In this document: piece after piece, positions 1 to 7,484 of the stretch
How the letters are laid out: each line of letters opens with the position of its first letter
Numbering within the stretch: position 1 is the first letter of the stretch
Source: CBDCVO01 sp965223085
GTDB taxonomy: Bacteria > Pseudomonadota > Gammaproteobacteria > Ga0077536
NCBI GenBank assembly: GCA_965223085.1
Contig: OZ244981.1
Location: forward strand, 124,001 to 188,000
DNA: 64,000 bases
Direction of reading: 5' to 3'
Position numbers and translations under genes: made by a program
Notes under the pieces: generated by a model
What the model was told of the DNA's origin: nothing
What the model saw: the letters and a program-made list of their open reading frames with translations, nothing else
Database searches by the model: none

Positions 1-1008
1 TATGAGAGTTTCTAAGGATCGTAATCCCTCCCTGCCGTCCGTTACTGGCGTTGTTTCGCCGCGCAGCACGCGGATCAGATTATCGTAGTATCGAGGGTGA
101 CCGACTCCATAGACCGAATCAACGCCATAGCTAGCGTCCTCAACCAACGCATCATCTTTATCTTCGTCGGCAAATTCCCAGTGTTTGATTTCGTTGACAG
201 CCACACCCCCAACTTGAACCGTACCTTTCTCCCCGAGAATCGTGATCGAACCTTCCAAATTTTTTGGGTACGTTAACATTGTGACATTGATCGATCCCAA
301 TGCACCAGCTCGCCACTTAACGTTTGCAACTGCCGAATCCTCGACTTCAATATTGCGTTCCAGGGTCGCAGTATAAGCATGCACACTTTCGATTGGTCCA
401 ATTAGCCAATCCAGAAGATCAACATAGTGACTTGCTTGATTCATTAACGCGCCGCCATCGAACTCCCAGGTACCGCGCCATTGTGCGGAATCGTAATATT
501 CCTGTGGTCGTGTCCAGAATACGTTGATATTCACCATGTAAATCCGCCCAAAACGGCGCTTGCACAATGCTCGTTTTAGTAGTTGCAGAGTTGGGTTAAG
601 TCGGTTCTGCTTAACGACAAACAAATGAACGCCAGCGGCGTCGCAAGTAGAAACCATACGCTTGCCGTCCACCAATCGCGTCGCCATCGGTTTCTCTGTC
701 ACTACATGCCGACCGGCGAAGGCCACATCCATGGCGTGTTGGGAATGTAGACCGCTAGGCGTGCAGAGCACGACACAATCCATGTCGACCCTTTTTAACA
801 TCTGATCCAGATTAAGATAACCATCGACAAACATTTCCGCAGCACATTTCTCGAGCGTTTCGCCATGGGAATCACAAATCGCAACCAGTTCGGCCCGCTC
901 CTTGTGCTCGGCAATAGCATTGAAATGCCGCCCAGCAATTCGCCCACAGCCAACCACCGCAAAGCGGATTTTTCGGTCCGTGATCGTATAAGGTGACTCG
1001 TATGCCAT
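1..1008 (-). CDS. wlbA: UDP-N-acetylglucosamine-uronate 3-dehydrogenase (WlbA-like, Gfo/Idh/MocA), 3' end off the window
   Basis: Open frame of 336 codons from an ATG at 1008 to the window edge with no stop, so the C-terminus is missing. The N-terminal Rossmann fold shows VVGCGRIAGRH near residue 16. The family signature EKPMATR lies near residue 105 and is followed by VVKQNR and the INVFWTRPQ-YYD segment. These resemble the Bordetella WlbA type, which oxidises UDP-GlcNAcA at C3 on the way to 2,3-diacetamido-uronic acids of O-antigens. It is probably the first gene of a polysaccharide operon that runs off the left edge. Its leader carries an ops site for RfaH. The family assignment is firm; the exact substrate is inferred from similarity recalled from memory. 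Confidence 0.85.
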   Translation of the reverse strand, partial: MAYESPYTITDRKIRFAVVGCGRIAGRHFNAIAEHKERAELVAICDSHGETLEKCAAEMFVDGYLNLDQMLKRVDMDCVVLCTPSGLHSQHAMDVAFAGRHVVTEKPMATRLVDGKRMVSTCDAAGVHLFVVKQNRLNPTLQLLKRALCKRRFGRIYMVNINVFWTRPQEYYDSAQWRGTWEFDGGALMNQASHYVDLLDWLIGPIESVHAYTATLERNIEVEDSAVANVKWRAGALGSINVTMLTYPKNLEGSITILGEKGTVQVGGVAVNEIKHWEFADEDKDDALVEDASYGVDSVYGVGHPRYYDNLIRVLRGETTPVTDGREGLRSLETLI

Positions 1009-1043
1009 GCGTCATCCCCCAACTGAATTGACTTCACTGTAAC

Positions 1044-1055
1044 CACGCTACCGCC
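1044..1055 (-). promoter_or_regulatory. ops element (RfaH recruitment site) in the wlbA leader
   Basis: Read on the minus strand the bases are GGCGGTAGCGTG, identical over 12 positions to the enterobacterial ops/JUMPstart core that recruits RfaH to paused RNA polymerase. It lies 36 bp upstream of the wlbA ATG and 57 bp after the end of the regulator gene on the same strand. An RfaH homologue is encoded at 10348-10872. I saw no second full copy when scanning the window. Function is inferred from the motif, position and presence of RfaH. Confidence 0.6.
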
Positions 1056-1111
1056 GTACCGCTAAATCTTGCGGTATCGGCCCACGGTTGCACTCAAACG
1101 CGACGCTTAAC

Positions 1112-1726
1112 TTAAACTAGTTGGTGAGGGATCAGTGGTTGCACTGTCGCCGGTACGTAAACGCATTCCCCACCCGCTTGTCGCGAGATTTCTGTGTAGA
1201 TTTCGGGCGCCTCGACGAGTGCGGTAACGATAGCAACGTCAAAGTGATTACAACGGTCCATTGACTTCCACACCGGGCAGCCAAGAAACTGGCTAAGTTC
1301 GCTATAAGGATCGAACGTTCCCGCCAACGTCAACGAATGATCGCTGAGGCGCAAGTATCCGATCTCTGCCAATTCCGATACGCCACCGAATAAAACTTGA
1401 ATTGCTCCGCGCCGACGTGCATCTAAAAACGTTTCAGACAACGCTTGCCCTGCTTGACGATAGAATTCAAACGAGGACGATAAATATTCAGCCGTTAAAC
1501 GGCTCTTTTCCGCAAAGCCTTTTGGCGTTAGGTAATACAAATACCGATTAGCCGGCGCCTGGTTGATTTTGACCCATCCTTTTCGGACACAACGGCGCAT
1601 GTAGGAGTTAGCAAGACCTAAAGCGACGCCGAGTCGGTCAGCCAAATGCCGTTGTGTAACGTCATTTTGAGCTTCGACCGCAGTCAAGATCTCAAGTGTT
1701 AAAGTCTCGTCGCGATTATTTTTCAT
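1112..1726 (-). CDS. Winged-helix transcriptional regulator with C-terminal Rossmann-like domain
   Basis: 204 residues. Residues 1-75 form a winged helix-turn-helix of the MarR/EPS-associated kind (VTQRHLADRLGVALGLANSYMRRCVRKGW, then a wing with the tyrosine-rich RYLYYLTPKG). Residues 108-200 look like a nucleotide- or sugar-binding Rossmann-like half (IQVLFGGVSELAEIGY, GTFDP), similar in style to the N-terminal domain of sugar acetyltransferases. Regulators of this build often sit inside polysaccharide loci; here it lies directly upstream of wlbA on the same strand. The two identical palindromes just upstream of its start suggest autoregulation. The ligand is unknown. Confidence 0.7.
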   Translation of the reverse strand: MKNNRDETLTLEILTAVEAQNDVTQRHLADRLGVALGLANSYMRRCVRKGWVKINQAPANRYLYYLTPKGFAEKSRLTAEYLSSSFEFYRQAGQALSETFLDARRRGAIQVLFGGVSELAEIGYLRLSDHSLTLAGTFDPYSELSQFLGCPVWKSMDRCNHFDVAIVTALVEAPEIYTEISRQAGGECVYVPATVQPLIPHQLV

Positions 1727-1733
1727 CTACTTC

Positions 1734-1781
1734 GTTCACATTATGAACGTAATATAGCAAATTTGCGTTCATAATGTGAAC
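1734..1781. promoter_or_regulatory. Twin palindromic operator upstream of the winged-helix regulator
   Basis: Two copies of GTTCA-N5-TGAAC (1734-1748 and 1767-1781) face each other. A 16 bp stretch at 1734-1749 is the exact reverse complement of 1766-1781. Centre-to-centre distance is 33 bp, about three helical turns. The pair begins 8 bp upstream of the regulator's ATG at 1726. This is the expected form of a binding site for two dimers of a winged-helix protein. Binding by the adjacent regulator is inferred. Confidence 0.65.
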
Positions 1782-1837
1782 AACTATGTGTAGCATTTTT
1801 TCGCCGAGGCCTGCATGACCACTGAACGTGGACGAGA

Positions 1838-2596
1838 TTAGAACTTCTCGGTTTTTCTAAGCAATAGAACCCGCGTATGAAAACACCGAAATAGTTTGGT
1901 CAGACCCGGTAGAAGTGGCACTAAAGGCGCTAATATCCGCGAACGTCCTTCCGAGTGTCGAATAAAATCGGCTTCAACTTGCTTAACCTCCGAGAATATA
2001 CCCTCGAGCATGCCGCTAATTTCTCGGCCTGATAGATATTTCAAGCCGTTCTGACCATATTCATAGATAATATCTATGGCTTCCTGGACGGTGCGGTCCT
2101 CCAACACTGCGGCACGTACGCCTAATCGGGTCCAAAGCGCATACCACCACCTCGCCTTCAGTGTCCCACCGAATGGTACAAATATGTGTGGTTCGATGGG
2201 GCGCCATTTCGCTGGAAAGTTGTGCAACGACCAGGCACCAGGTTTGAGAACTCGGTTGATTTCTTGAAAAGCCAGGGATTGATTTTGGACGTGCTCGAAT
2301 ACAGAGGTCGAATAGACAAATTCGAAAAAGTCGTCCGGAAACGGAATGTGGGTAACGGTGGCCTGGGGGCCAAATCGAAATCGGTCGAGATCGTTATGTT
2401 CTCTCAATTCTACGTAATTACGAATATCGTAGCCGTGGGTGTTTTGGTATCCGCTATCGAGATATTCGTAGACGTGGCGTCCGCTACCACAACAGAAATC
2501 GAGTATTTGCGAGGTGTGATCGAGTTCAATGCCATGAGCCGCCAAAATTTCTTGATTTAGACGGACAATTCGTTGATTGGGCGGCAATTCCGTCAC
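1838..2596 (-). CDS. Class I SAM-dependent methyltransferase
   Basis: 252 residues. Motif I is ILDFCCGSGRH at about residues 31-41, the second acidic strand is HGYDIRN near 54, and the post-motif segment is IPFPDDFFEFVYSTSVFEHV near 85-104. These are the SAM-binding features of the Methyltransf_11 group. No membrane segment or signal peptide is visible, so it is probably cytoplasmic. It lies on the same strand upstream of the regulator and wlbA, which suggests sugar or lipid modification during surface polysaccharide synthesis. The substrate cannot be read from the sequence. Confidence 0.75.
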   Translation of the reverse strand: MTELPPNQRIVRLNQEILAAHGIELDHTSQILDFCCGSGRHVYEYLDSGYQNTHGYDIRNYVELREHNDLDRFRFGPQATVTHIPFPDDFFEFVYSTSVFEHVQNQSLAFQEINRVLKPGAWSLHNFPAKWRPIEPHIFVPFGGTLKARWWYALWTRLGVRAAVLEDRTVQEAIDIIYEYGQNGLKYLSGREISGMLEGIFSEVKQVEADFIRHSEGRSRILAPLVPLLPGLTKLFRCFHTRVLLLRKTEKF

Positions 2597-2703
2597 GTGT
2601 GTGTTAATAATATTGACGATAAGTTGGCAGCCCTATTGACATAATGATCCACCGTGTTCGGATTGTGAGAGCATTTTCGGATGGCGTAGATTGCTTTAAC
2701 GAG

Positions 2704-3057
2704 CTAGCGTGCCTCTAGATATAGCGCCTGAATTTCCGGATATACGTCACCCGCCGCAGACTGTTCATAGATCACAATATCCAGGCCGAGTGACACCGCA
2801 GTTAATGCTGTGGCCAACTGACTCTTGCCGGTTGTCGAAATCACTCGAACTCCGCCACCTTGCTCCCCGCCGTCAAGCTGAAACCATTTGTCGCTAAAAG
2901 CGGGGTTGCTCGAGACATCGCTCAAGTTGATATATCCCGACCGGAATCCGGCGCCCACAAGATTGATCTTGCAAGAATACCAATCCGCGCTTACCTGCGC
3001 CGGCACGCATACCGCGGCGACCGCTATTGCTAATAATACTTGATTCACCTTATTCAT
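2704..3057 (-). CDS. Small secreted protein of unknown function
   Basis: 117 residues starting with a clear Sec signal peptide (charged start, hydrophobic LLAIAVAAVCVPA, cleavage likely after VSA near residue 24). The mature part has about 93 residues, begins DWYSCKI, contains a single cysteine and has no motif I recognise. An upstream AAGGAGCAG supports the ATG at 3057. It lies 30 bp downstream of the secreted metallopeptidase gene on the same strand, so the two may be co-transcribed. Function unknown. Confidence 0.55.
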   Translation of the reverse strand: MNKVNQVLLAIAVAAVCVPAQVSADWYSCKINLVGAGFRSGYINLSDVSSNPAFSDKWFQLDGGEQGGGVRVISTTGKSQLATALTAVSLGLDIVIYEQSAAGDVYPEIQALYLEAR

Positions 3058-3087
3058 TGTGCTGCTCCTTGGGTAAATACTTGAGGT

Positions 3088-4203
3088 TCATTCCAACAAT
3101 AAATTCGCTATCGACGCAATATCGGCACGCGGTACGTGCGCCGCATCTCGCGGATCGGTTCCGACACGCATCTCGCGAATGTTACTCGCACCGTCACCAT
3201 CAGCATCACCATTCGCGCCATTCATACCGATAGCCGAAAAGGGATCGAGCCCGTATTCAAGTTCGTATGCATCTGGCATTCCGTCATTGTCATCGTCCGG
3301 ATCTAGCGCGTCACTGATTCCGTCTCCATCGCTATCCTTAATCACATTCGATGCGACGATCTCCCAGCCAATATCTTTGAACGCGGCTAAATCGAGATCC
3401 GTGAGGTACTCCCGCTGCCCCCAACGTGTATAGGGTGTCATAAGAGGATCGAACAATCCGAGTGATGGGAATAATGACAACCCGTTTGTTCCATCAAGAG
3501 AGCTCCAATACGTAGCGGCGGGCCAATGGCCTCGATCGGCAGTTAAGCCTACTAGCCCACCAGCGAGCGTCGTAACGCTAGCTCCCGTAAAATATCCACC
3601 GTTGGTGACCTGGCCGTGAAAGGAAGGCGCCGTACCAAAGCCAAGTACGTGTCCGATTTCGTGCAGCGCGACCGAGTAGAAATCATTGCCGATGATGTCA
3701 TCGTCACTGTCCAGAGTTTCGTCAAAAAACCATGGAACACCCGACTGCTCAGGAGCAGGGTTAAATTCTACGATGCCCCATGCGGGCACGAAGTCCGTCG
3801 CCAATGCCGGGTCACCAGAGTGTCCTATCTCCCCACGTGAATTTTCTTCGAGAAAATAAAACGGCGAACCGTAACCCAACGTAGTTGTTCCGATAAGATC
3901 CTCGTCGACGCCGACGTATATCCGTATCCCGTCTTCAGGAGAATCAATACGGCGTGCGGAACTAACGCTTCCGACATCTATATGATGGTATCCGTTGTAC
4001 GCATCGAACGAATCCATTATTCGCGCACCGTATTCATTCGCCGCATCCTCTAACAAAGATCGTACAAGGGGATCGTCGAAAAAACCGTGGGCATCAAACG
4101 CGTAATCAAAAATGATCTCAAAACCCCAAACCCGAGGTGTCACACCGTGGAGGTAGAGGCAGGCTAGAATGAGCGTGAGTTGTTTGGCGCGTTGGTGACA
4201 CAT
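3088..4203 (-). CDS. Secreted zinc metallopeptidase-like protein with C-terminal TSP3-type calcium repeats
   Basis: 371 residues. N-terminal signal-like hydrophobic segment (LTLILACLYLHGV). The zinc site is HEIGHVLGFG near residues 182-191. The third ligand is not at the matrixin position; the GHW near 226 may serve instead, followed by a possible Met-turn DPLMTPY near 252, an arrangement seen in leishmanolysin-like bacterial proteases. Residues 290-350 contain aspartate-rich thrombospondin type 3-like repeats (DSDGDGISD, DDDNDGMPD, NGDADGDGASN) that bind calcium in other proteins. The last 82 residues are about two-thirds identical to those of the gene remnant at 4236-4875. The product is probably extracellular; its target is unknown. 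Confidence 0.7.
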   Translation of the reverse strand: MCHQRAKQLTLILACLYLHGVTPRVWGFEIIFDYAFDAHGFFDDPLVRSLLEDAANEYGARIMDSFDAYNGYHHIDVGSVSSARRIDSPEDGIRIYVGVDEDLIGTTTLGYGSPFYFLEENSRGEIGHSGDPALATDFVPAWGIVEFNPAPEQSGVPWFFDETLDSDDDIIGNDFYSVALHEIGHVLGFGTAPSFHGQVTNGGYFTGASVTTLAGGLVGLTADRGHWPAATYWSSLDGTNGLSLFPSLGLFDPLMTPYTRWGQREYLTDLDLAAFKDIGWEIVASNVIKDSDGDGISDALDPDDDNDGMPDAYELEYGLDPFSAIGMNGANGDADGDGASNIREMRVGTDPRDAAHVPRADIASIANLLLE

Positions 4204-4235
4204 GAGAAATCTCGACTAGCTGGCAGCTAGTCAGT

Positions 4236-4875
4236 TTATTCCGACAACAATTTCAATACCGGAGCAATAACCGCACGTAGTTTGTCGGCCGCATCTTGCG
4301 GATTCGTTCCGACGCGCATTTCGCGTACATTGCTCACGCCATCGCCGTCCGCGTCACCGTTGGCACCATTCACGCCTGCGGCGGATAACGGATCTAGTCC
4401 ATTGTCGATTTCATACATATCGGGTAAGCCATCATTATCGTCGTCCAGATCGGCGTTATCGCCGATTCCGTCGCCATCGTTATCTGATTGCTCGGTGGGA
4501 TCGTGTGGGAAAGCGTCGAAGTCATCCGGAACACCATCGTTATCGCTGTCGGGCAAGCTCGCCCAAAAGTCATCTGGATCGCAGGCAGCACCGTCACCAT
4601 CCCCATCGGCGTCGACTTGACCGGCGTTCCATATCTGCGGGCAATTGTCGATATTATCGGTGACACCGTCGTCGTCGTTGTCGAGATCACAGGCGTCGCC
4701 GACAAAATCATCGTCCCGATCTGCTTGGCTACCGTTGGCGTGCGCGGGGCAGTTATCTCGCTGATACGATAGCCCATCGCCATCGACGTCGACAAACGCT
4801 CGCTCCAGGGTGCTTATTTCTCCGTCGCTATCCTGTGAACCTATGTCGCCGAGGCCAAACGCTAGATTGATCGTA
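4236..4875 (-). pseudogene. 3' part of a secreted TSP3-repeat protein gene split by the IS element
   Basis: The open frame on the minus strand enters from the IS end without a start codon and runs to a stop at 4236. It encodes about 212 residues of calcium-binding aspartate repeats (VDVDGDGLS, DRDDDFVGDACD, DADGDGDGAACD, DNDGDGIGD, DDDNDGLPD). If the IS and one copy of a GAG duplication are removed, the frame joins in phase to the gene fragment ending at 6162, giving one protein of about 545 residues. A TTG inside the fragment at 4556 could start a 106-residue product, but this is probably not a native gene. Confidence 0.7.
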
Positions 4876-4948
4876 GAGAGAGAGGTGGTCCCGCAAATTT
4901 GGACAGTTTTTCACAGCTTGATAAGTGATCGGCCCTGCGGTTTCACGG

Positions 4949-5776
4949 TTACGCCGCCCGGATGATCGGGAGCGCGCCAAAGTACGCCGCATCCGGCGTT
5001 AAGTCGTCGTTGGCAACATGCGGCCGACGACTGTTGTAGAATCCGATGTATCGCGCCAGGGATTGCCGAGCGTCCGACACGGTGTCGTAAGCCCGCAGGT
5101 AGACCTCCTCATATTTCAGCGTCCGCCAGAAACGTTCGATGAAAACGTTGTCTCGCCAGCAGCCCTTGCCATCCATGCTCAGCCGGATATGTTGGCTGAG
5201 CACGGCATCGACGAATTCAGCGCTCGTGAACTGGCTACCCTGGTCGGTATTCACAATCTCCGGTGGCCCATATTGGTCGATGGCCTCTTGCAGGGCTTCA
5301 ACGCAGAAGTCCGTTGTCAGCGCATTGGACAGCCGCCAGGACAGAATCCGACGCGTCGCCCAGTCCATCACACCGACGAAGTACACGAAACCGCGACGCA
5401 TCGGAATGTACGTAATGTCGAGCGCCCAGACCTCGTTCGGTCGTGTTATCGAACGACCGCGCAACAGGTACGGAAAGACCTTGTGATCCGGATGCCGACG
5501 TGATGTGTTCTTCTTCCGGTACAGTGCCTCGATACCCATACGGCGCATGAGCGTCCGCACATGGCGCCGCCCAACGTCGAATCCTTCCGTGCGCAGCAGC
5601 TTTTTCAGCCTCCGACTACCCGCGAACGGTAATTCCAGGTGGAGCCGTTCGATAGCCGACATCAGCGCCAGATCCTGACCCGAGGTCGGCACCGGACGGT
5701 AGTACACAGAAGAACGCGAAATCTGCAAAATCTTCGCCTGTCGGCTAATGGACAGTTCGTGATTCGGGTCAATCAT
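4949..5776 (-). CDS. IS3-family transposase OrfB (DDE integrase core)
   Basis: 275 residues. An N-terminal HTH-like region (SISRQAKILQISRSSVYYR) is followed by the HTH_21 segment (LPFAGSRRLKKLL) and the rve core. The catalytic triad is visible as ALDITYIP (D), NTDQGSQF (D) and NVFIERFWRTLKYEEVY (E). The ATG overlaps the orfA stop as ATGA, with an A5G run just upstream that could support minus-one frameshifting to an OrfAB fusion. The frame is intact, but orfA carries an internal stop, so the fusion would be lost unless that stop is bypassed. Confidence 0.88.
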   Translation of the reverse strand: MIDPNHELSISRQAKILQISRSSVYYRPVPTSGQDLALMSAIERLHLELPFAGSRRLKKLLRTEGFDVGRRHVRTLMRRMGIEALYRKKNTSRRHPDHKVFPYLLRGRSITRPNEVWALDITYIPMRRGFVYFVGVMDWATRRILSWRLSNALTTDFCVEALQEAIDQYGPPEIVNTDQGSQFTSAEFVDAVLSQHIRLSMDGKGCWRDNVFIERFWRTLKYEEVYLRAYDTVSDARQSLARYIGFYNSRRPHVANDDLTPDAAYFGALPIIRAA

Positions 5777-6075
5777 CTTTTTGCGCTCAGCATGCCCGCC
5801 TTGGTGAGCGCGCCTTCTAAAAAATCATTCTCCAGCGTCAACTCGCCAATCTTTGCATGTAGCGTTTTCACATCCACCGGCGGCTCCGTGCTCGGCTTCC
5901 CGCCGTTGAACACCTGTGCGGCCTTCTCGAGCAGCTCGCTCTTCTATGTCGTAATCTGATTCGGATGTACGTCGAACTGCTCCAACAGCTCTGACAGCGT
6001 CTCCTCGCCCTTCAGCACTGCCAATGCTACTTTCGCTTTGAATTCCGGGCTATGGTTCCTTCTTGGTCTTCTCAT
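5773..6075 (-). pseudogene. IS3-family OrfA with an internal amber codon
   Basis: The frame from the ATG at 6075 reads as a typical OrfA helix-turn-helix protein (HSPEFKAKVALAVLKGE, QFDVHPNQIT) and would be 100 residues long. Codon 44 (5946-5944) is TAG where relatives have Trp in QITxWK. Downstream the frame stays open and protein-like (KSELLEKAAQVF, then a leucine-zipper-like stretch) to a TGA overlapping the orfB start. A single base change (TGG to TAG) explains the break, so inactivation looks recent. Confidence 0.75.
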
Positions 6076-6127
6076 TTTGCTTCGCTCCTCGCAGAGACCT
6101 TCCTCTGCATCAATGCAAAGCCTACAC

Positions 6128-7159
6128 TTATCTCACCGCCCTAACGACCGGGACCACCTCTGAGCTCGTGCTTTCCGTTGGAAAGCCTGCTAGCGTGATT
6201 GCAAAATCCCACCTTAAAGACCAAGTTTGCAATGGGCCATAGATCGTCGGCGTCGTTGCAACACCGCTTACCGTGGCGCTAGAAACGTAGGTTCCTTGTA
6301 TTGTCGTGCTACCGTCACTCAATGTCACCGCACCGCTGCTATTAGATCGTGTGCCGTTACCAAATAATGCGGGTAGCAATAACAGTGGGGGCGAAAAAGT
6401 CGCGCTCGCACCCGTATTGTTATTGGACGGCCCCACACCCTGAGTGCCGCTACTCAGGTCAAGATCGGATATTAATAGACCATGCACGCGGAGGCCAAAA
6501 CCATCGTTAGTGTAATATTCTTCTTCACCAGTATCCTCGCTAATGACCGTCGTGTTGACGCCGTTAACGTTAAGCATCGCGCCCGTAACTACGAATCGCT
6601 TAGTCCCGCCAAGGTTGCTGCGGTAAACCCATTCCGCTCCCGGCGGTAAGGGAAAATAATCTAGCGCACGGAATACGACACGCTGGGGCTCGACTACTAC
6701 GCCGATATCACGCCGAATCGGATGCGCGGCACCGATTGTAAATGGCTGTGTACGTTTCGTTCCCGGATCGATGTCGCTATCGTTGGCGCCGTTGACCCCT
6801 CGCGGGCTAACAAACACATTGTCTGAGTTACTAGTAAGCGCCAAGCTGTAATTGCTGCCCGCCCCTACGCTGAACGAAAAATTGCCGTTGAAATCGGTAC
6901 CCGTACGCGCGACTTCGAGATCGGCACGCAATAAACGAATGATGTGGTTAGAAATCCCCGGTTCCGCGGCATCGCGCAAGCCGTTCGCATTACGATCGTC
7001 CCAGACTGTACCAATAACACCTGTTTCAGCGTGACACGGAATGACGCTTGACAGTGCGAGCATCGCGAGGCCAACCAGACCAATAATCGCGGGACAGCGG
7101 ACTTCGTCTAAAGTCGCCTGGCAAACCCGCGCTAGGCCAATTGTTCGTGTCGCTTTCAT
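6128..7159 (-). CDS. 5' part of an IS-split secreted protein with SdrD B-like domain
   Basis: 343 residues as read. There is a long N-terminus with a hydrophobic signal segment (IIGLVGLAMLALSS) and probable cleavage after CHA near residue 44. Residues 47-155 form an SdrD B-like/CNA B-like fold (GTVWDDRNANGLRDAAEPGI, FNGNFSF). The rest is a beta-rich region without a family I know. The last ten residues and the stop at 6128 come from the IS inverted repeat, so native coding ends at about 6162. It continues in phase into the calcium-repeat fragment at 4875-4236 after IS removal. The original product was probably a surface or extracellular adhesin-like protein. Confidence 0.65.
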   Translation of the reverse strand: MKATRTIGLARVCQATLDEVRCPAIIGLVGLAMLALSSVIPCHAETGVIGTVWDDRNANGLRDAAEPGISNHIIRLLRADLEVARTGTDFNGNFSFSVGAGSNYSLALTSNSDNVFVSPRGVNGANDSDIDPGTKRTQPFTIGAAHPIRRDIGVVVEPQRVVFRALDYFPLPPGAEWVYRSNLGGTKRFVVTGAMLNVNGVNTTVISEDTGEEEYYTNDGFGLRVHGLLISDLDLSSGTQGVGPSNNNTGASATFSPPLLLLPALFGNGTRSNSSGAVTLSDGSTTIQGTYVSSATVSGVATTPTIYGPLQTWSLRWDFAITLAGFPTESTSSEVVPVVRAVR

Positions 7160-7484
7160 AACAATGACAGGTATAGCACAGTAACCGCCAAGTACGCTCG
7201 AAAAGGCAGAAGCGTAAACTCGTCGCCTAAATCACGCCTTGTGACCCAGTTTTTTCTTCCTTGCGAATATCGCAGTCACACTCGCCTTAGCATGCGGGCG
7301 GCTAATCTTACCGTAACGAAAACAACAGTTTACTGTTGTTGGACTTTTATTCCCGTGGCGCATGACTGCGCGGTTAAATGAGTTGGAATCGGTCTGGAAA
7401 ACGACGCCGGACAACCTCCTACGCCGGGTCTCTTTAGGCTGTTGTTAGAATGTGCCTTCGACTTACAACAACCCAGGTGAACAC
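7160..7484. other. Intergenic region with a short perfect palindrome
   Basis: About 325 bp between divergent genes. At 7321-7340 there is AACAACAGT-TT-ACTGTTGTT, perfect over 9 bp arms. Related half-sites occur near the decarboxylase start (TGTTGTTA at 7440-7447 and TTACAACAAC at 7462-7471, facing each other). These could be sites for a regulator of the downstream decarboxylase. A 60-codon frame at 7232-7414 (minus) has no recognisable features and is not called. Confidence 0.35.

Larger units (their letters stand above)
4879..6161 (-). mobile_element. IS3-family insertion sequence, about 1.28 kb
   Basis: The element encodes the two overlapping IS3-family frames orfA and orfB on the minus strand. 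Terminal inverted sequence AGAGGTGGTCCCG is perfect over 13 bp (4881-4893 against 6149-6161). A GAG triplet flanks each side (4876-4878 and 6162-6164, though the left side is an AG repeat, so the exact edge is ambiguous by 2 bp). Three-base duplications are usual for IS3-type elements. The left edge is placed at 4879 because this choice restores the interrupted gene's frame. The element inserted in the same orientation as the target gene. Confidence 0.75.

Noticed and set aside
795..1046. 83-codon frame on the minus strand over the wlbA start
   Set aside because: It is a shadow in another phase; the wlbA phase contains recognisable dehydrogenase motifs and runs to the window edge.
4236..4556. 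An independent 106-residue gene from a TTG
   Set aside because: The calcium-repeat frame continues upstream past the TTG to the IS junction, so this is the tail of a split gene.
3179..4620. Plus-strand frames rich in Ser/Pro opposite the calcium-repeat genes
   Set aside because: They arise from the antisense of GAT/GAC repeats (ATC/GTC) and have no independent support.
7232..7414. 60-codon frame on the minus strand
   Set aside because: No Shine-Dalgarno, no family features, and it overlaps the palindromic intergenic region.
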